26,231 bases of DNA from an uncultured Blautia sp. (GTDB lineage: Bacteria > Bacillota > Clostridia > Lachnospirales > Lachnospiraceae), in contig NZ_CAKROJ010000033.1 of assembly GCF_934372025.1 (NCBI RefSeq), positions 1 through 26,231 on the forward strand, read 5' to 3'. Below the pieces are notes generated by a model, which made no database searches, was not told the origin of the DNA, and worked only from the letters and a program-made list of their open reading frames with translations. The translations under genes were made by a program, and so were the position numbers. How positions within the stretch are numbered: the stretch's first letter is position 1; each line of letters begins with the position of its first letter. Shown piece after piece: positions 7,724-15,509 of the stretch.

Positions 7724-8397
7724 TTGGATTTTATGATTATACAGTAGTTGTTACATATATCAGCCTGGTTTCTTCAATTCTGGGCATGTTCTGTGCGATT
7801 GACGGAAAGCTTCCGCTGGCAGTTTTCTGTCTGGCTTTTTCAGGACTGTGCGATATGTTTGATGGAAAGATAGCCAGAACTAAGAAAAACAGGACAGATG
7901 ATGAGAAATCGTTTGGTATTCAGATTGATTCGCTTTGTGATATTGTATGTTTTGGAATCTTTCCGGTTATTCTGGGATACAAACTGGGAATGTGCAAGTC
8001 TTACAGTATTCTGATTCTTATGTTTTATGGACTTGCAGGTCTGATTCGTCTTGCATATTTTAATGTAATGGAAGCAAAACGTCAGAGTGAAACCTCTGAA
8101 AACCGTAAATATTATCAGGGACTTCCGATTACATCTATGGCAGTTATTATGCCGCTTCTGTTTGTAGTATCAGTGTTTTTTCCGGGATTCCATTATTTTG
8201 TGGGACTGCTGCATGCAGCCATGCTGATCGTTGGTTTCCTGTTTATTTTTAATTTTCGTTTCCGCAAGCCGACAAATCAGGAACTTGTACTTCTGGTTGG
8301 AATTGTAGCGGTAGCCGTTCTGTTTGTTCTTTTTTATAAAGAAGGATGGTGGAAGGCACATGGTGTCATGAAGAAACTGAGAGGAGTTGCGCCATGA
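7720..8397 (+). CDS. pssA: CDP-diacylglycerol-serine O-phosphatidyltransferase
   Basis: This membrane enzyme joins CDP-diacylglycerol and serine to give phosphatidylserine. The CDP-alcohol phosphatidyltransferase signature is complete: D45-x2-D48-G49-x2-A52-R53-x12-G66-x3-D70-x3-D74. These aspartates bind metal and the CDP-lipid. At 225 residues with about six membrane spans it fits the short Gram-positive PssA type. It overlaps the flippase-like gene upstream and psd downstream through ATGA junctions. Serine as the alcohol is inferred mainly from the adjacent decarboxylase. A GAGGGGAG ribosome binding site precedes the start. Confidence 0.92.
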   Translation: MIGFYDYTVVVTYISLVSSILGMFCAIDGKLPLAVFCLAFSGLCDMFDGKIARTKKNRTDDEKSFGIQIDSLCDIVCFGIFPVILGYKLGMCKSYSILILMFYGLAGLIRLAYFNVMEAKRQSETSENRKYYQGLPITSMAVIMPLLFVVSVFFPGFHYFVGLLHAAMLIVGFLFIFNFRFRKPTNQELVLLVGIVAVAVLFVLFYKEGWWKAHGVMKKLRGVAP

Positions 8398-9272
8398 GTA
8401 TTTATACAGCAGACCGTAAAGGTTATGTAACTGAAAATAATTCACTTCAGGACAGGTTCCTGGAAAAAATGTATGGCTCTGCACCTGGCAGAGCTTTACT
8501 TAAACCGCTTGTAAATCCGACACTGTCACAAATCGGAGGCAGAATTCTGGATTCAAGGATATCAGCACTGGCAGTTCCGGCATTTATCCGACATGCAGGA
8601 ATTAATATGAAAGACTACGAGAGAAGAAAATTCAGATCATATAATGATTTTTTTACACGACAGCTTCGTGAAGGCGCCAGAAAGATCAATATGGTGCCCG
8701 AGCATTTTATCAGTCCATGTGACAGCAGGGTAAGTGTCTATCCGATTGACGAGAAATGTCACGTGAAGATTAAGCATACCTCATATACTGTGTCAGAGCT
8801 TCTGAAAAATCCGGTTCTTGCAAAACGATATGAAGGTGGATATCTCTGGGTATTTCGTTTGTGTGTAGATGATTATCACCGTTATATTTATATTGATGAC
8901 GGATTCGAATCAAGAAGAGTTCATATCCCGGGCGTACTGCACACGGTCAATCCGGTTGCAAATGATGTCTATCCGATCTACAAAGAAAATACAAGAGAAT
9001 ATGCGCTGCTTAAGACGATGAATTTTGGTACGGTTCTTATGATGGAAGTAGGAGCACTGATGGTAGGAAGAATTGAAAATGTTCCACTTCGTGGTCGGGT
9101 AAAGAGGGGCAAAGAGAAAGGCAACTTTGCTTTTGGAGGCTCTACAATTGTACTGATGACACAAAAGAATCGTGTAATGCCGGATCCTGATATCTTCCGT
9201 AATTCGGAATATGGTATTGAAACGAGAGTTCATCTTGGTGAAAAAATTGGCGCATCAAAAGTAACAGATTAA
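8394..9272 (+). CDS. psd: Phosphatidylserine decarboxylase (pyruvoyl enzyme)
   Basis: The enzyme converts phosphatidylserine to phosphatidylethanolamine at the membrane. Its 292 residues contain the self-cleavage site G249-S250-T251 (in FGGSTIVL). There the chain splits and the serine becomes the pyruvoyl cofactor. Other family landmarks are the FFTRQL segment near residue 85 and the CVDDYHRYI segment near 160-168, where the histidine is expected. The start at 8394 is chosen because GAGGAG lies 7 nt upstream and the ATG overlaps the pssA stop; an in-frame ATG at 8346 is inside pssA. It is the last gene of the lipid operon. Confidence 0.95.
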   Translation: MSIYTADRKGYVTENNSLQDRFLEKMYGSAPGRALLKPLVNPTLSQIGGRILDSRISALAVPAFIRHAGINMKDYERRKFRSYNDFFTRQLREGARKINMVPEHFISPCDSRVSVYPIDEKCHVKIKHTSYTVSELLKNPVLAKRYEGGYLWVFRLCVDDYHRYIYIDDGFESRRVHIPGVLHTVNPVANDVYPIYKENTREYALLKTMNFGTVLMMEVGALMVGRIENVPLRGRVKRGKEKGNFAFGGSTIVLMTQKNRVMPDPDIFRNSEYGIETRVHLGEKIGASKVTD

Positions 9273-9358
9273 CGAAAACGCAGAATAAAGTGGTATTTAT
9301 TACAGACAATATCATAACCGAAAATTTGTGAGAAAATATGGTAAAACATAGAGATTAG

Positions 9359-9367
9359 TGGTATACT
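9359..9367 (+). promoter_or_regulatory. Extended -10 promoter of the small acidic membrane gene
   Basis: TGGTATACT is an extended -10. No good -35 is seen 17 nt upstream, which extended -10 promoters can tolerate. The start of transcription would fall near 9374, ruling out the ATG at 9380 as the translation start. Confidence 0.5.
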
Positions 9368-9409
9368 ATATTTCATAAAATGAATTTGAACGAGAGGAAG
9401 GTGCCCATA

Positions 9410-9652
9410 ATGAATCTGAACAATTTAAATCTGAATGAGAAAATTGAGGATTTACTTGCTGCATTAAAGAAAAAAGAAGACGAAAAAGAAAAAAATACGG
9501 TCCTCTGGGTACTGGCAATCATCGGTGCTGTTGCAGCAGTTGCAGGAATTGCATTTGCAGTATACCGCTTCTTTGCTCCGGATTATCTGGAAGATTTTGA
9601 AGAAGATTTCGATGATGACTTTGATGATTACTTCGAGGATGAAGAAGAGTAA
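9410..9652 (+). CDS. Small single-pass membrane protein with an Asp/Glu-rich tail
   Basis: Function not recognised. The 80-residue product has a charged helical N-terminus (about 1-30, Lys/Glu-rich). One membrane segment follows (about 31-54, VLWVLAIIGAVAAVAGIAFAV). The C-terminal tail of about 24 residues is almost only Asp, Glu, Phe and Tyr. The tail is built from FE/FD-D steps and could bind cations or basic partners. The start at 9410 follows GAGGAAGGTG and leaves a normal leader. It has its own promoter and a strong terminator, so it is a stand-alone, probably well-expressed gene. Confidence 0.75.
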   Translation: MNLNNLNLNEKIEDLLAALKKKEDEKEKNTVLWVLAIIGAVAAVAGIAFAVYRFFAPDYLEDFEEDFDDDFDDYFEDEEE

Positions 9653-9670
9653 GAGCAGCATGAATTTCAG

Positions 9671-9700
9671 ACAGCTCCGGCGGATAACCGGGGCTGTTTT
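9671..9700 (+). terminator. Intrinsic terminator
   Basis: ACAGCTCCGG (9671-9680) pairs with CCGGGGCTGT (9688-9697) with one G-U pair, a 7-nt loop and a short T run. It ends the small acidic membrane gene. Confidence 0.8.
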
Positions 9701-9794
9701 ACTGTAAAGTTTTCGAATAACAGAACAGACAGAGAAGATAAAAATGAGAAGCGACTGTTTAGAATTTCTACAGTTGCGATGAGGAATAATGAGA

Positions 9795-11180
9795 ATGAAA
9801 AAAGGTGAAATTTACGAAGGCGTAATAGAGAAAGTTGATTTTCCAAACAAAGGTTATGTTTATGTGGAAGATCAGAAAGTATTGATCAAGAACGGCATTC
9901 CGGGACAGAAGGTACGTTTTATGATTCAGAAGAAACGTTCCGGAAGAGCTCAGGGACGGATCATGGAAGTACTGGAGAAATCTCCTCTGGAGACAAGAGA
10001 AGCAGTCTGCAGTAATTTTCCTGCATGCGGTGGATGTATGTATCAGACGATGTCCTATGAGAACCAGCTGAAAATGAAAGAAACACAAATCAGAGAACTT
10101 CTGGAAGAAGCATTGGTTCAGGGTGGTCAGGTGAATGCAGAAGGGAAGGCTGATTTTGAATGGGAAGGTATTCATGGAAGTCCGATTGAATTTGGCTACC
10201 GTAATAAGATGGAATTTTCTTTTGGTGATGAGTACAAAGACGGACCGCTTTCATTAGGACTGCATAAGAAAGGCAGCACGTATGATATATTGAATACAGA
10301 TGACTGCAAACTGGTACACAGAGATATGACAGATATCCTGACCTGTGTGAGAGAATTTTTCCGTGAAAAGGGAGCTTCCTACTACAGAAAACTGCAGCAC
10401 ACCGGGTATCTTCGTCATCTCATGCTGAGACGTGGCGTGACTTCGGGTGAGATTCTGATCCATCTTGTAACGACTACCCAGGAAGAATATGATCTGGAAC
10501 CGCTTAAAGAACGACTTCTGAAACTTCCGTTGGAAGGCAGAATCGTAGGAATCATGCATATTCTCAATGACTCCCTTTCTGATGTGGTGCAGAGTGATGA
10601 GACAAGAATTCTCTACGGACAGGATTATTTTTATGAGACTTTACTGGGATTGAAATTTAAAATCAGTACATTTTCCTTCTTTCAGCCAAATTCACTGGCG
10701 GCAGAAGTTCTGTATAATATTGTGCGTGAGTATATTCAGAATACCAGTGGGATGGAAGTGTTTGATCTTTACAGTGGAACCGGAACGATCGCGCAGCTTC
10801 TTGCACCGGTTGCAAAAGAAGTCATTGGTGTGGAGATTGTAGAAGATGCTGTTGAGGCGGCAAGAGAGAATGCAAAGCTTAACGGGCTTGAAAACTGTAA
10901 GTTCATTGCAGGTGATGTTCTGAAAGTCCTTGATGATCTGACAGAAAAACCGGATGTGATCGTTCTGGATCCGCCGCGCGATGGAATTCATCCAAAAGCT
11001 CTGCCGAAGATCCTTTCCTATGGAGTAAATCGTATTGTGTATGTATCCTGCAAAGCGACAAGCCTTGCCCGGGATCTTGAAGCATTTTTACAGGCCGGAT
11101 ATCGTCTGGAGAAGGCCTGCTGTGTGGATCAGTTTTGTGAAACTGTGTGGACAGAAGCAGTGGCAGTTCTGGTAAAATAA
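9795..11180 (+). CDS. rlmD: 23S rRNA (uracil-C5) methyltransferase, RlmD/RumA type
   Basis: This SAM-dependent enzyme makes 5-methyluridine in RNA. The 461-residue chain starts with a TRAM RNA-binding domain (about 1-60). It is followed by iron-sulfur cysteines C72, C78 and C81 (C-x5-C-G-G-C), with the DDC segment near residue 172 as the likely fourth ligand. The SAM site FDLYSGTGT is near 319-327. VLDPPRDG and the catalytic C419 in YVSCKATSLARDL lie at the end. Firmicute members include the dual-specificity RlmCD, so the exact uridine (747 and/or 1939) is not certain. The start at 9795 is preferred because GAGGA lies 9 nt upstream; the ATG at 9789 is only 3 nt from it. Confidence 0.93.
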   Translation: MKKGEIYEGVIEKVDFPNKGYVYVEDQKVLIKNGIPGQKVRFMIQKKRSGRAQGRIMEVLEKSPLETREAVCSNFPACGGCMYQTMSYENQLKMKETQIRELLEEALVQGGQVNAEGKADFEWEGIHGSPIEFGYRNKMEFSFGDEYKDGPLSLGLHKKGSTYDILNTDDCKLVHRDMTDILTCVREFFREKGASYYRKLQHTGYLRHLMLRRGVTSGEILIHLVTTTQEEYDLEPLKERLLKLPLEGRIVGIMHILNDSLSDVVQSDETRILYGQDYFYETLLGLKFKISTFSFFQPNSLAAEVLYNIVREYIQNTSGMEVFDLYSGTGTIAQLLAPVAKEVIGVEIVEDAVEAARENAKLNGLENCKFIAGDVLKVLDDLTEKPDVIVLDPPRDGIHPKALPKILSYGVNRIVYVSCKATSLARDLEAFLQAGYRLEKACCVDQFCETVWTEAVAVLVK

Positions 11181-11182
11181 TG

Positions 11183-11224
11183 AAGAGGGATGGTGTTTGT
11201 GACAAAACATCATCCTTCTTTTCT
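11183..11224 (+). terminator. Intrinsic terminator after rlmD
   Basis: A 16-bp stem with two G-U pairs (11183-11198 with 11205-11220) is followed by TTCTTCT. It separates rlmD from the strong metal-operon promoter that starts only about 15 nt later. Confidence 0.8.
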
Positions 11225-11234
11225 TCTATTTCTA

Positions 11235-11293
11235 TTGACAGAAATAATAAGTGTGCTATAATACAATTAAACATATGAATGATTGTTCATATG
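11235..11293 (+). promoter_or_regulatory. Metal-operon promoter with an SmtB/CzrA-like operator
   Basis: Perfect TTGACA (11235-11240) and TATAAT (11257-11262) hexamers are 16 nt apart, with an extended -10 (TGC). Immediately downstream is the inverted repeat CATATGAA-N6-TTCATATG (11272-11293). It matches the ATATGAA/TTCATAT half-sites known for ArsR/SmtB-family metal repressors. The ArsR gene in the same operon is the obvious binder, and metal would release it. Confidence 0.88.
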
Positions 11294-11333
11294 AAAACGT
11301 GAATAGAACATTCTTAAAAAGGAGATCACTACT

Positions 11334-11552
11334 ATGAAGAAATCTTACAAGATCGAGGTTGACTGCGCAAACTGTGCAAACAAAATGGAAGAAGCGGCTA
11401 AGAATACTGCAGGTGTTAAGGATGCAACTGTAAATTTCATGATGCTGAAAATGAATGTTGAATTTGAAGAAGGACAGGATCCGAAGAGCGTAATGAAAGA
11501 AGTTCTTAAGAACTGTAAGAAAGTAGAAGACGACTGCGAAATCTATTTATAA
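11334..11552 (+). CDS. Free-standing heavy-metal-associated (HMA) domain protein
   Basis: This 72-residue cytosolic protein has the ferredoxin-like HMA pattern. The metal site C11-A-N-C14 follows the first strand, where copper proteins usually have MxCxxC. Three more cysteines and an acidic DDCE stretch lie at the C-terminal end (about 63-69). It probably hands metal to, or acts as the detached N-terminal domain of, the P1B ATPase encoded next. The AAGGAG ribosome binding site is well placed. It is first in the operon and so likely the most abundant product. Confidence 0.88.
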   Translation: MKKSYKIEVDCANCANKMEEAAKNTAGVKDATVNFMMLKMNVEFEEGQDPKSVMKEVLKNCKKVEDDCEIYL

Positions 11553-11560
11553 GAATCAGA

Positions 11561-11606
11561 GTAACTATTCAGTAGGTAGTATCCCGCAAGGGTACTGAAC
11601 AGTTAC
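11561..11606. repeat. Intergenic inverted repeat between the HMA and ATPase genes
   Basis: GTAACTATTCAGTA (11561-11574) and TACTGAACAGTTAC (11593-11606) pair over 14 positions with one mismatch. A nested smaller hairpin GTATCCC-GCAA-GGGTAC uses part of the right arm. It resembles REP/MITE-type intergenic repeats, but only one copy was noticed in this window. Confidence 0.55.
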
Positions 11607-11613
11607 GAATCGG

Positions 11614-11645
11614 AAATGCTCTGCTGTGTATGCGGCAGGGCATTT
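11614..11645 (+). promoter_or_regulatory. Stable RNA hairpin ahead of the ATPase gene
   Basis: AAATGCTCTGCTG (11614-11626) pairs with CGGCAGGGCATTT (11633-11645), giving 13 bp including two G-U pairs and a 6-nt loop. No proper U run follows, so it may act as a weak attenuator or an mRNA processing or stability element. Either would set HMA expression above ATPase expression. Confidence 0.5.
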
Positions 11646-11715
11646 AAATAATATGGCAGCGCGGGCATTTGCAGGCGGATGTACAGCGTTTCATTTGTAA
11701 TGGAGGGAAGAGAGC

Positions 11716-13602
11716 ATGAACAAAAAGCAGAAAAAGATGCTGATTCGTATCATCGTAGCAGCAGTTTTGTTGATTGCATTGCATTTTGTCCCGATCACGG
11801 GCATTCCGGAATTCATTTGTTATCTGGCCGTTTATCTGGTGATCGGATATGATATTGTAAAAAAGGCATGCAAAGGAATTCGAAACGGACAGGTTTTTGA
11901 TGAGAATTTTTTGATGGCAATAGCAACGATCGGTGCATTTGCACTGGCCGTTTATGAAAAAAGCGGCGACTATAATGAAGCAATTGCGGTTATGCTGTTT
12001 TATCAGATCGGTGAATTATTCCAGAGCTATGCGGTTGGAAAGAGCCGCCGCAATATCAGTGAACTGATGGATATCCGTCCGGATTATGCGAATATCGAAA
12101 CAGACGGAAAACTGGAAAAGGTGGATCCGGATGAAGTTGAGATTGGTTCAGTGATTGTTGTACAGCCAGGAGAAAAGGTTCCGATAGATGGTGTGATCCT
12201 TGAAGGAAATACCACATTAAATACAAGTGCACTTACAGGTGAAAGTCTTCCGCGCAATGCAAAACCGGGAGATGAGATCATCAGTGGATGTATTAATATG
12301 TCAGGGGTGCTGAAAATCAGAACTACCAGAGAATTTGGAGAATCCACAGTATCCAAAATTCTGGAACTGATCGAGGAATCCAGTTCCCGTAAATCGAAAT
12401 CTGAAAATTTTATTTCCAAATTTGCCCGCTATTATACGCCGGCGGTCTGCTATGGTGCGCTTGCACTGGCAATTTTGCCGCCACTTGTAAATCTTGTATT
12501 TCTTCATAATTCTGCTCAGTGGGGACAGTGGATATACAGAGCTCTGACATTTCTTGTAATCAGCTGTCCATGTGCACTGGTCATCAGTATACCACTGAGT
12601 TTTTTTGCCGGAATCGGCGGAGCCAGCAATGCTGGTGTTCTGGTTAAGGGGTCAAATTATCTGGAAACGCTTGCACAGACGAAATATGTTGTATTTGATA
12701 AGACCGGTACATTGACAAAAGGGGTTTTTGAAGTCGTTGGTGTTCATCATAATACGATGGAAGAAGAAAAGATTCTGGAATATGCTGCTTTGGCAGAAAG
12801 CTTTTCTTCACATCCGATCAGCCTCAGCCTTAAGAAAGCATATGGAAAAGAGATAAATCAGAGTTGTGTAACAGATGTTGAGGAAATCAGTGGAAACGGT
12901 GTCCTTGCAAAGGTTGACGGAATTTCTGTTGCTGTCGGTAATGCAAAACTGATGAAAAGGATCGGCGTGAGTTTTATGGAATGTCATCAGGCAGGAACCG
13001 TTATCCATGTAGCAATCGACGGCATTTACGCAGGACATATCCTGATCTCGGATGTGCCGAAGCCAACATCAAAAGAAGCAATCGCAGATCTCAAAAAAAA
13101 TGGTATTAAAGAAACAGTTATGCTGACGGGGGATATTGATAACGTTGCCCGGCAGGTTGCGGGAGAACTTGGCATTGATCGCGTATACAGTGAACTTCTT
13201 CCGGCAGATAAGGTAAGCAAGGTAGAAGAACTGCTTGCAAAGAAGACAGAAAAAGAGAAGCTTGCATTTGTCGGTGATGGGATCAACGATGCTCCGGTGC
13301 TTTCCAGAGCAGACATTGGTATTGCCATGGGAGCGCTTGGATCAGATGCAGCAATCGAGGCGGCAGATGTTGTGCTTATGGATGATGATCCGAAGAAAAT
13401 CGTCAAAGCAATCCGAATTGCAAAAAAATGTATGCGCATTGTTTATGAAAATATTTATTTTGCAATTGGAATCAAGATACTTTGTCTGATTTTGGGAGCA
13501 GTCGGTCTTGCTAATATGTGGGTTGCAATTTTTGCAGATGTGGGAGTTATGATCATTGCGGTATTAAATGCAATCAGAACACTCTTTGTGAAAAAACTGT
13601 AA
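11716..13602 (+). CDS. cadA: P1B-type zinc/cadmium/lead-exporting ATPase without its own HMA domain
   Basis: This 628-residue membrane pump uses ATP to expel divalent soft metals. Landmarks are TGES (174-177, actuator), the C284-P-C286 metal site followed by SIP in the membrane, the DKTGT phosphorylation site D328, the SHP motif with H366 in the nucleotide domain and GDGIND (520-525). The C-terminal membrane part has a GIK segment and FADVG with the aspartate expected of the Zn/Cd/Pb (P1B-2) subgroup rather than Cu pumps. The usual N-terminal HMA domain is missing; a free HMA protein is encoded just upstream. The ArsR repressor follows. Zn versus Cd as main substrate cannot be decided. Confidence 0.94.
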   Translation: MNKKQKKMLIRIIVAAVLLIALHFVPITGIPEFICYLAVYLVIGYDIVKKACKGIRNGQVFDENFLMAIATIGAFALAVYEKSGDYNEAIAVMLFYQIGELFQSYAVGKSRRNISELMDIRPDYANIETDGKLEKVDPDEVEIGSVIVVQPGEKVPIDGVILEGNTTLNTSALTGESLPRNAKPGDEIISGCINMSGVLKIRTTREFGESTVSKILELIEESSSRKSKSENFISKFARYYTPAVCYGALALAILPPLVNLVFLHNSAQWGQWIYRALTFLVISCPCALVISIPLSFFAGIGGASNAGVLVKGSNYLETLAQTKYVVFDKTGTLTKGVFEVVGVHHNTMEEEKILEYAALAESFSSHPISLSLKKAYGKEINQSCVTDVEEISGNGVLAKVDGISVAVGNAKLMKRIGVSFMECHQAGTVIHVAIDGIYAGHILISDVPKPTSKEAIADLKKNGIKETVMLTGDIDNVARQVAGELGIDRVYSELLPADKVSKVEELLAKKTEKEKLAFVGDGINDAPVLSRADIGIAMGALGSDAAIEAADVVLMDDDPKKIVKAIRIAKKCMRIVYENIYFAIGIKILCLILGAVGLANMWVAIFADVGVMIIAVLNAIRTLFVKKL

Positions 13603-13673
13603 CTGCAGGATTGTGAGAGTGCGTAACACAGAGCAACCCGTAGTTGAAAGAATTATAAGAAAGAGAGAAAAAT

Positions 13674-14036
13674 ATGGCAGAAGAAAAAGATGAAATCAGC
13701 TGTGAGTGTCAGGAAATTCATGAAGATCTGCTGAAGATCGTAAATGAGACAATACCGGATGAAGAAGAACTGTATGATCTGGCTGATCTGTTTAAGGTAT
13801 TTGCTGATTCTACCCGCATTCGGATCCTGTTTGTTTTATTCGAATCAGAGGTATGCGTCTGCGATCTGGCAAAGGTTCTGAATATGACACAGTCTGCAGT
13901 ATCTCATCAGCTTCGTATTCTGAAACAGAATAAACTGGTAAAAAACAGAAGAGAAGGAAAATCTATTTTTTATTCCCTTGCAGATGAGCATGTGAGAACA
14001 ATCATTTCCATGGGAATGGAGCATATTCTGGAGTGA
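13674..14036 (+). CDS. ArsR/SmtB-family metal-sensing repressor (CadC/SmtB-like)
   Basis: This 120-residue winged-helix repressor has its recognition helix at about 72-84 (TQSAVSHQLRIL). It carries two metal-site signatures. The first is the C61-V-C63-D segment of the CadC/ArsR thiolate site, helped by N-terminal C10 and C12. The second is the C-terminal site D104-x-H106-x10-H117-x2-E120, with the same spacing as the SmtB/CzrA zinc site. Both appear intact, as in S. aureus CadC, so it may respond to Cd/Pb and Zn. It probably binds the operator at 11272-11293 and represses its own operon. The next gene starts 4 nt after its stop. Confidence 0.94.
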   Translation: MAEEKDEISCECQEIHEDLLKIVNETIPDEEELYDLADLFKVFADSTRIRILFVLFESEVCVCDLAKVLNMTQSAVSHQLRILKQNKLVKNRREGKSIFYSLADEHVRTIISMGMEHILE

Positions 14037-14040
14037 TGAT

Positions 14041-14601
14041 ATGGATTATTTATCAAACAATGTGGCAGCTAATCTCAAAAGAATCCGAAAATCAAAATGC
14101 ATGAGTCTGGACCAGGTTGCAGAACAGACCGGGGTCAGCAAGAGCATGCTTGCGCAGATAGAGAGAGGGACGGCGAATCCCTCTCTTGGTGTACTCGGCA
14201 AGATTACAAGTGGGCTCAGAATCGAATTTCAGGAGCTGATCGAACCGCCGCGGGAAAACTGTCTTCTTGTAACACCACAGGAAATCCTTCCTACAAAAGA
14301 ACTGGAGGGGAAGTATCGAGTATGGACCTGCCTTCCGTATGAGGATACGAGACTTGTGGAAGTATACAGAATCGAAGTTGAACCAGGGGCTGTTTATGTC
14401 AGTGGAAGTCACGGGGAGAAGACAAGAGAGTATCTGACAGTTACAGAAGGTGAACTGACTGTGGAATGTCACGGACAGAGGCATCGGATTCATAAAGACC
14501 AGATATTTAAATTCGAGACAGATCAGGATCATATTTATCGAAATGAAGGAGAAAAAAGAGCCTGCTGTACTTGCTTTTTTCTGGATTATAATGGAAAATA
14601 A
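14041..14601 (+). CDS. XRE-cupin transcriptional regulator
   Basis: This 186-residue protein joins an N-terminal helix-turn-helix of the XRE/Cro type (about 9-63, with SLDQVAEQTGVSKSMLAQIERG) to a C-terminal cupin barrel (about 95-182). The cupin contains SGSHGEKTREYLTV and GELTVECHG motifs. In this family the cupin usually senses a small metabolite, and regulators such as PuuR and SutR belong here. The gene follows the ArsR gene by 4 nt, so it should be co-transcribed and metal-induced, which is unusual company for this family. The ligand and targets are unknown. Confidence 0.88.
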   Translation: MDYLSNNVAANLKRIRKSKCMSLDQVAEQTGVSKSMLAQIERGTANPSLGVLGKITSGLRIEFQELIEPPRENCLLVTPQEILPTKELEGKYRVWTCLPYEDTRLVEVYRIEVEPGAVYVSGSHGEKTREYLTVTEGELTVECHGQRHRIHKDQIFKFETDQDHIYRNEGEKRACCTCFFLDYNGK

Positions 14602-14630
14602 AAGATAATGAACAGAAAAGAGGAAAGTAC

Positions 14631-15326
14631 ATGATGATAAAAACCGTCATTTTTGATATAGATAATACCTTATACAGTTACGATAAAAACCATGTTTATG
14701 GTATGGAAGCGCTGGCTGCTTACTGTGAGACAGCATTTGGAATCACAGCAGAGGAAATGAAAAACTGTTACAGCAGAGCAGGGCGGATCATGACAGACCG
14801 GATCGGAACAGATACCGCAGCGATTCATAGCCGTATGATTCGTGTACAGTGCATGCTGGAACTTCTGGAGCAGCCGCTTTTTCCACATGCACGCAATATG
14901 TACCATGCATACTGGGATACGTTTATTGAGCATATAGAGCCAAATCCGGGTGTGTTGAAATTTATGCAGGAACTGAAAAAAAGAAAGATTCGTATTGGAA
15001 TCGGTACGGATATGACTGCATACATACAGTATCGGAAGCTGGAGGCAATCGGGGCAGCCCCATATATTGACTTCATCGTGACAAGTGAAGAAGCCGGAAT
15101 CGAGAAGCCACATGCTCATTTCTTTGATATATGTGTGGAAAAAGCCGGTGTCCGTGCAGAAGAATGTGCATTTATCGGTGATAATGTAAAGAAAGATATT
15201 GAAGGAGCCTGGGAGAGCGGACTGAAAGGTATCTGGTATACACAGGAAAAAGAACCGGAAGAGCAGAGGAGTTTTCCGACATTGCGTTCATTTACGGAAA
15301 TTGATGTGGACGAATTTCTGAAATAA
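14631..15326 (+). CDS. HAD-superfamily hydrolase (subfamily IA phosphatase)
   Basis: The 231-residue protein has all four HAD motifs: D9-x-D11-x-T13 (nucleophile and acid), GIGTDMT (motif II), the lysine in EKPHAHFF (motif III) and FIGDNVKKD (motif IV). A helical C1 cap is inserted after motif I (about 20-85), as in YjjG-type phosphatases of nucleotides and small metabolites. It begins 29 nt after the XRE-cupin gene with a GAGGAAA site and may be the last gene of the metal operon. Its substrate cannot be predicted. Confidence 0.88.
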   Translation: MMIKTVIFDIDNTLYSYDKNHVYGMEALAAYCETAFGITAEEMKNCYSRAGRIMTDRIGTDTAAIHSRMIRVQCMLELLEQPLFPHARNMYHAYWDTFIEHIEPNPGVLKFMQELKKRKIRIGIGTDMTAYIQYRKLEAIGAAPYIDFIVTSEEAGIEKPHAHFFDICVEKAGVRAEECAFIGDNVKKDIEGAWESGLKGIWYTQEKEPEEQRSFPTLRSFTEIDVDEFLK

Positions 15327-15346
15327 AGTAAAAATAATATCAGTAA

Positions 15347-15420
15347 CTTCAAGTCGAACATCCGTGAGACTTGGCGCATGATTCTGATCAGCATAAGCTG
15401 ACATATTCTTTACAGAATAG
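15347..15420 (+). ncRNA. Candidate structured RNA upstream of the RHS gene
   Basis: This non-coding stretch has three potential stems. CAAGTC (15350-15355) pairs with GACTTG (15368-15373). ATTCTG (15381-15386) pairs with CAGAAT (15413-15418) and encloses TCAGC-ATAA-GCTGA (15388-15401). A strong terminator follows directly, and its loop contains CTTGAAG, complementary to CTTCAAG at 15347-15353. The layout suggests a short RNA or a terminator-linked switch. It matches no RNA family I recognise, and no dedicated promoter was found. Confidence 0.3.
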
Positions 15421-15427
15421 TAGCATG

Positions 15428-15467
15428 AAAAAGACAGATGGGTCTTGAAGGCCATCTGTCTTTTTTT
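15428..15467. terminator. Strong bidirectional intrinsic terminator
   Basis: A perfect 14-bp stem (15428-15441 with 15452-15465) and a 10-nt loop are followed by seven T residues. The A-run on the left arm makes it work in both directions. It isolates the RHS cassette from the metal operon. Confidence 0.92.
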
Positions 15468-15509
15468 GTGCAATTTATCAAAAATGGTAAAAAACAAATC
15501 TGTTCCGAT

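Noticed and set aside
8346..8393. Longer N-terminus for psd
   Set aside because: It lies inside pssA and lacks a ribosome binding site. The ATGA overlap at 8394 is preceded by GAGGAG.
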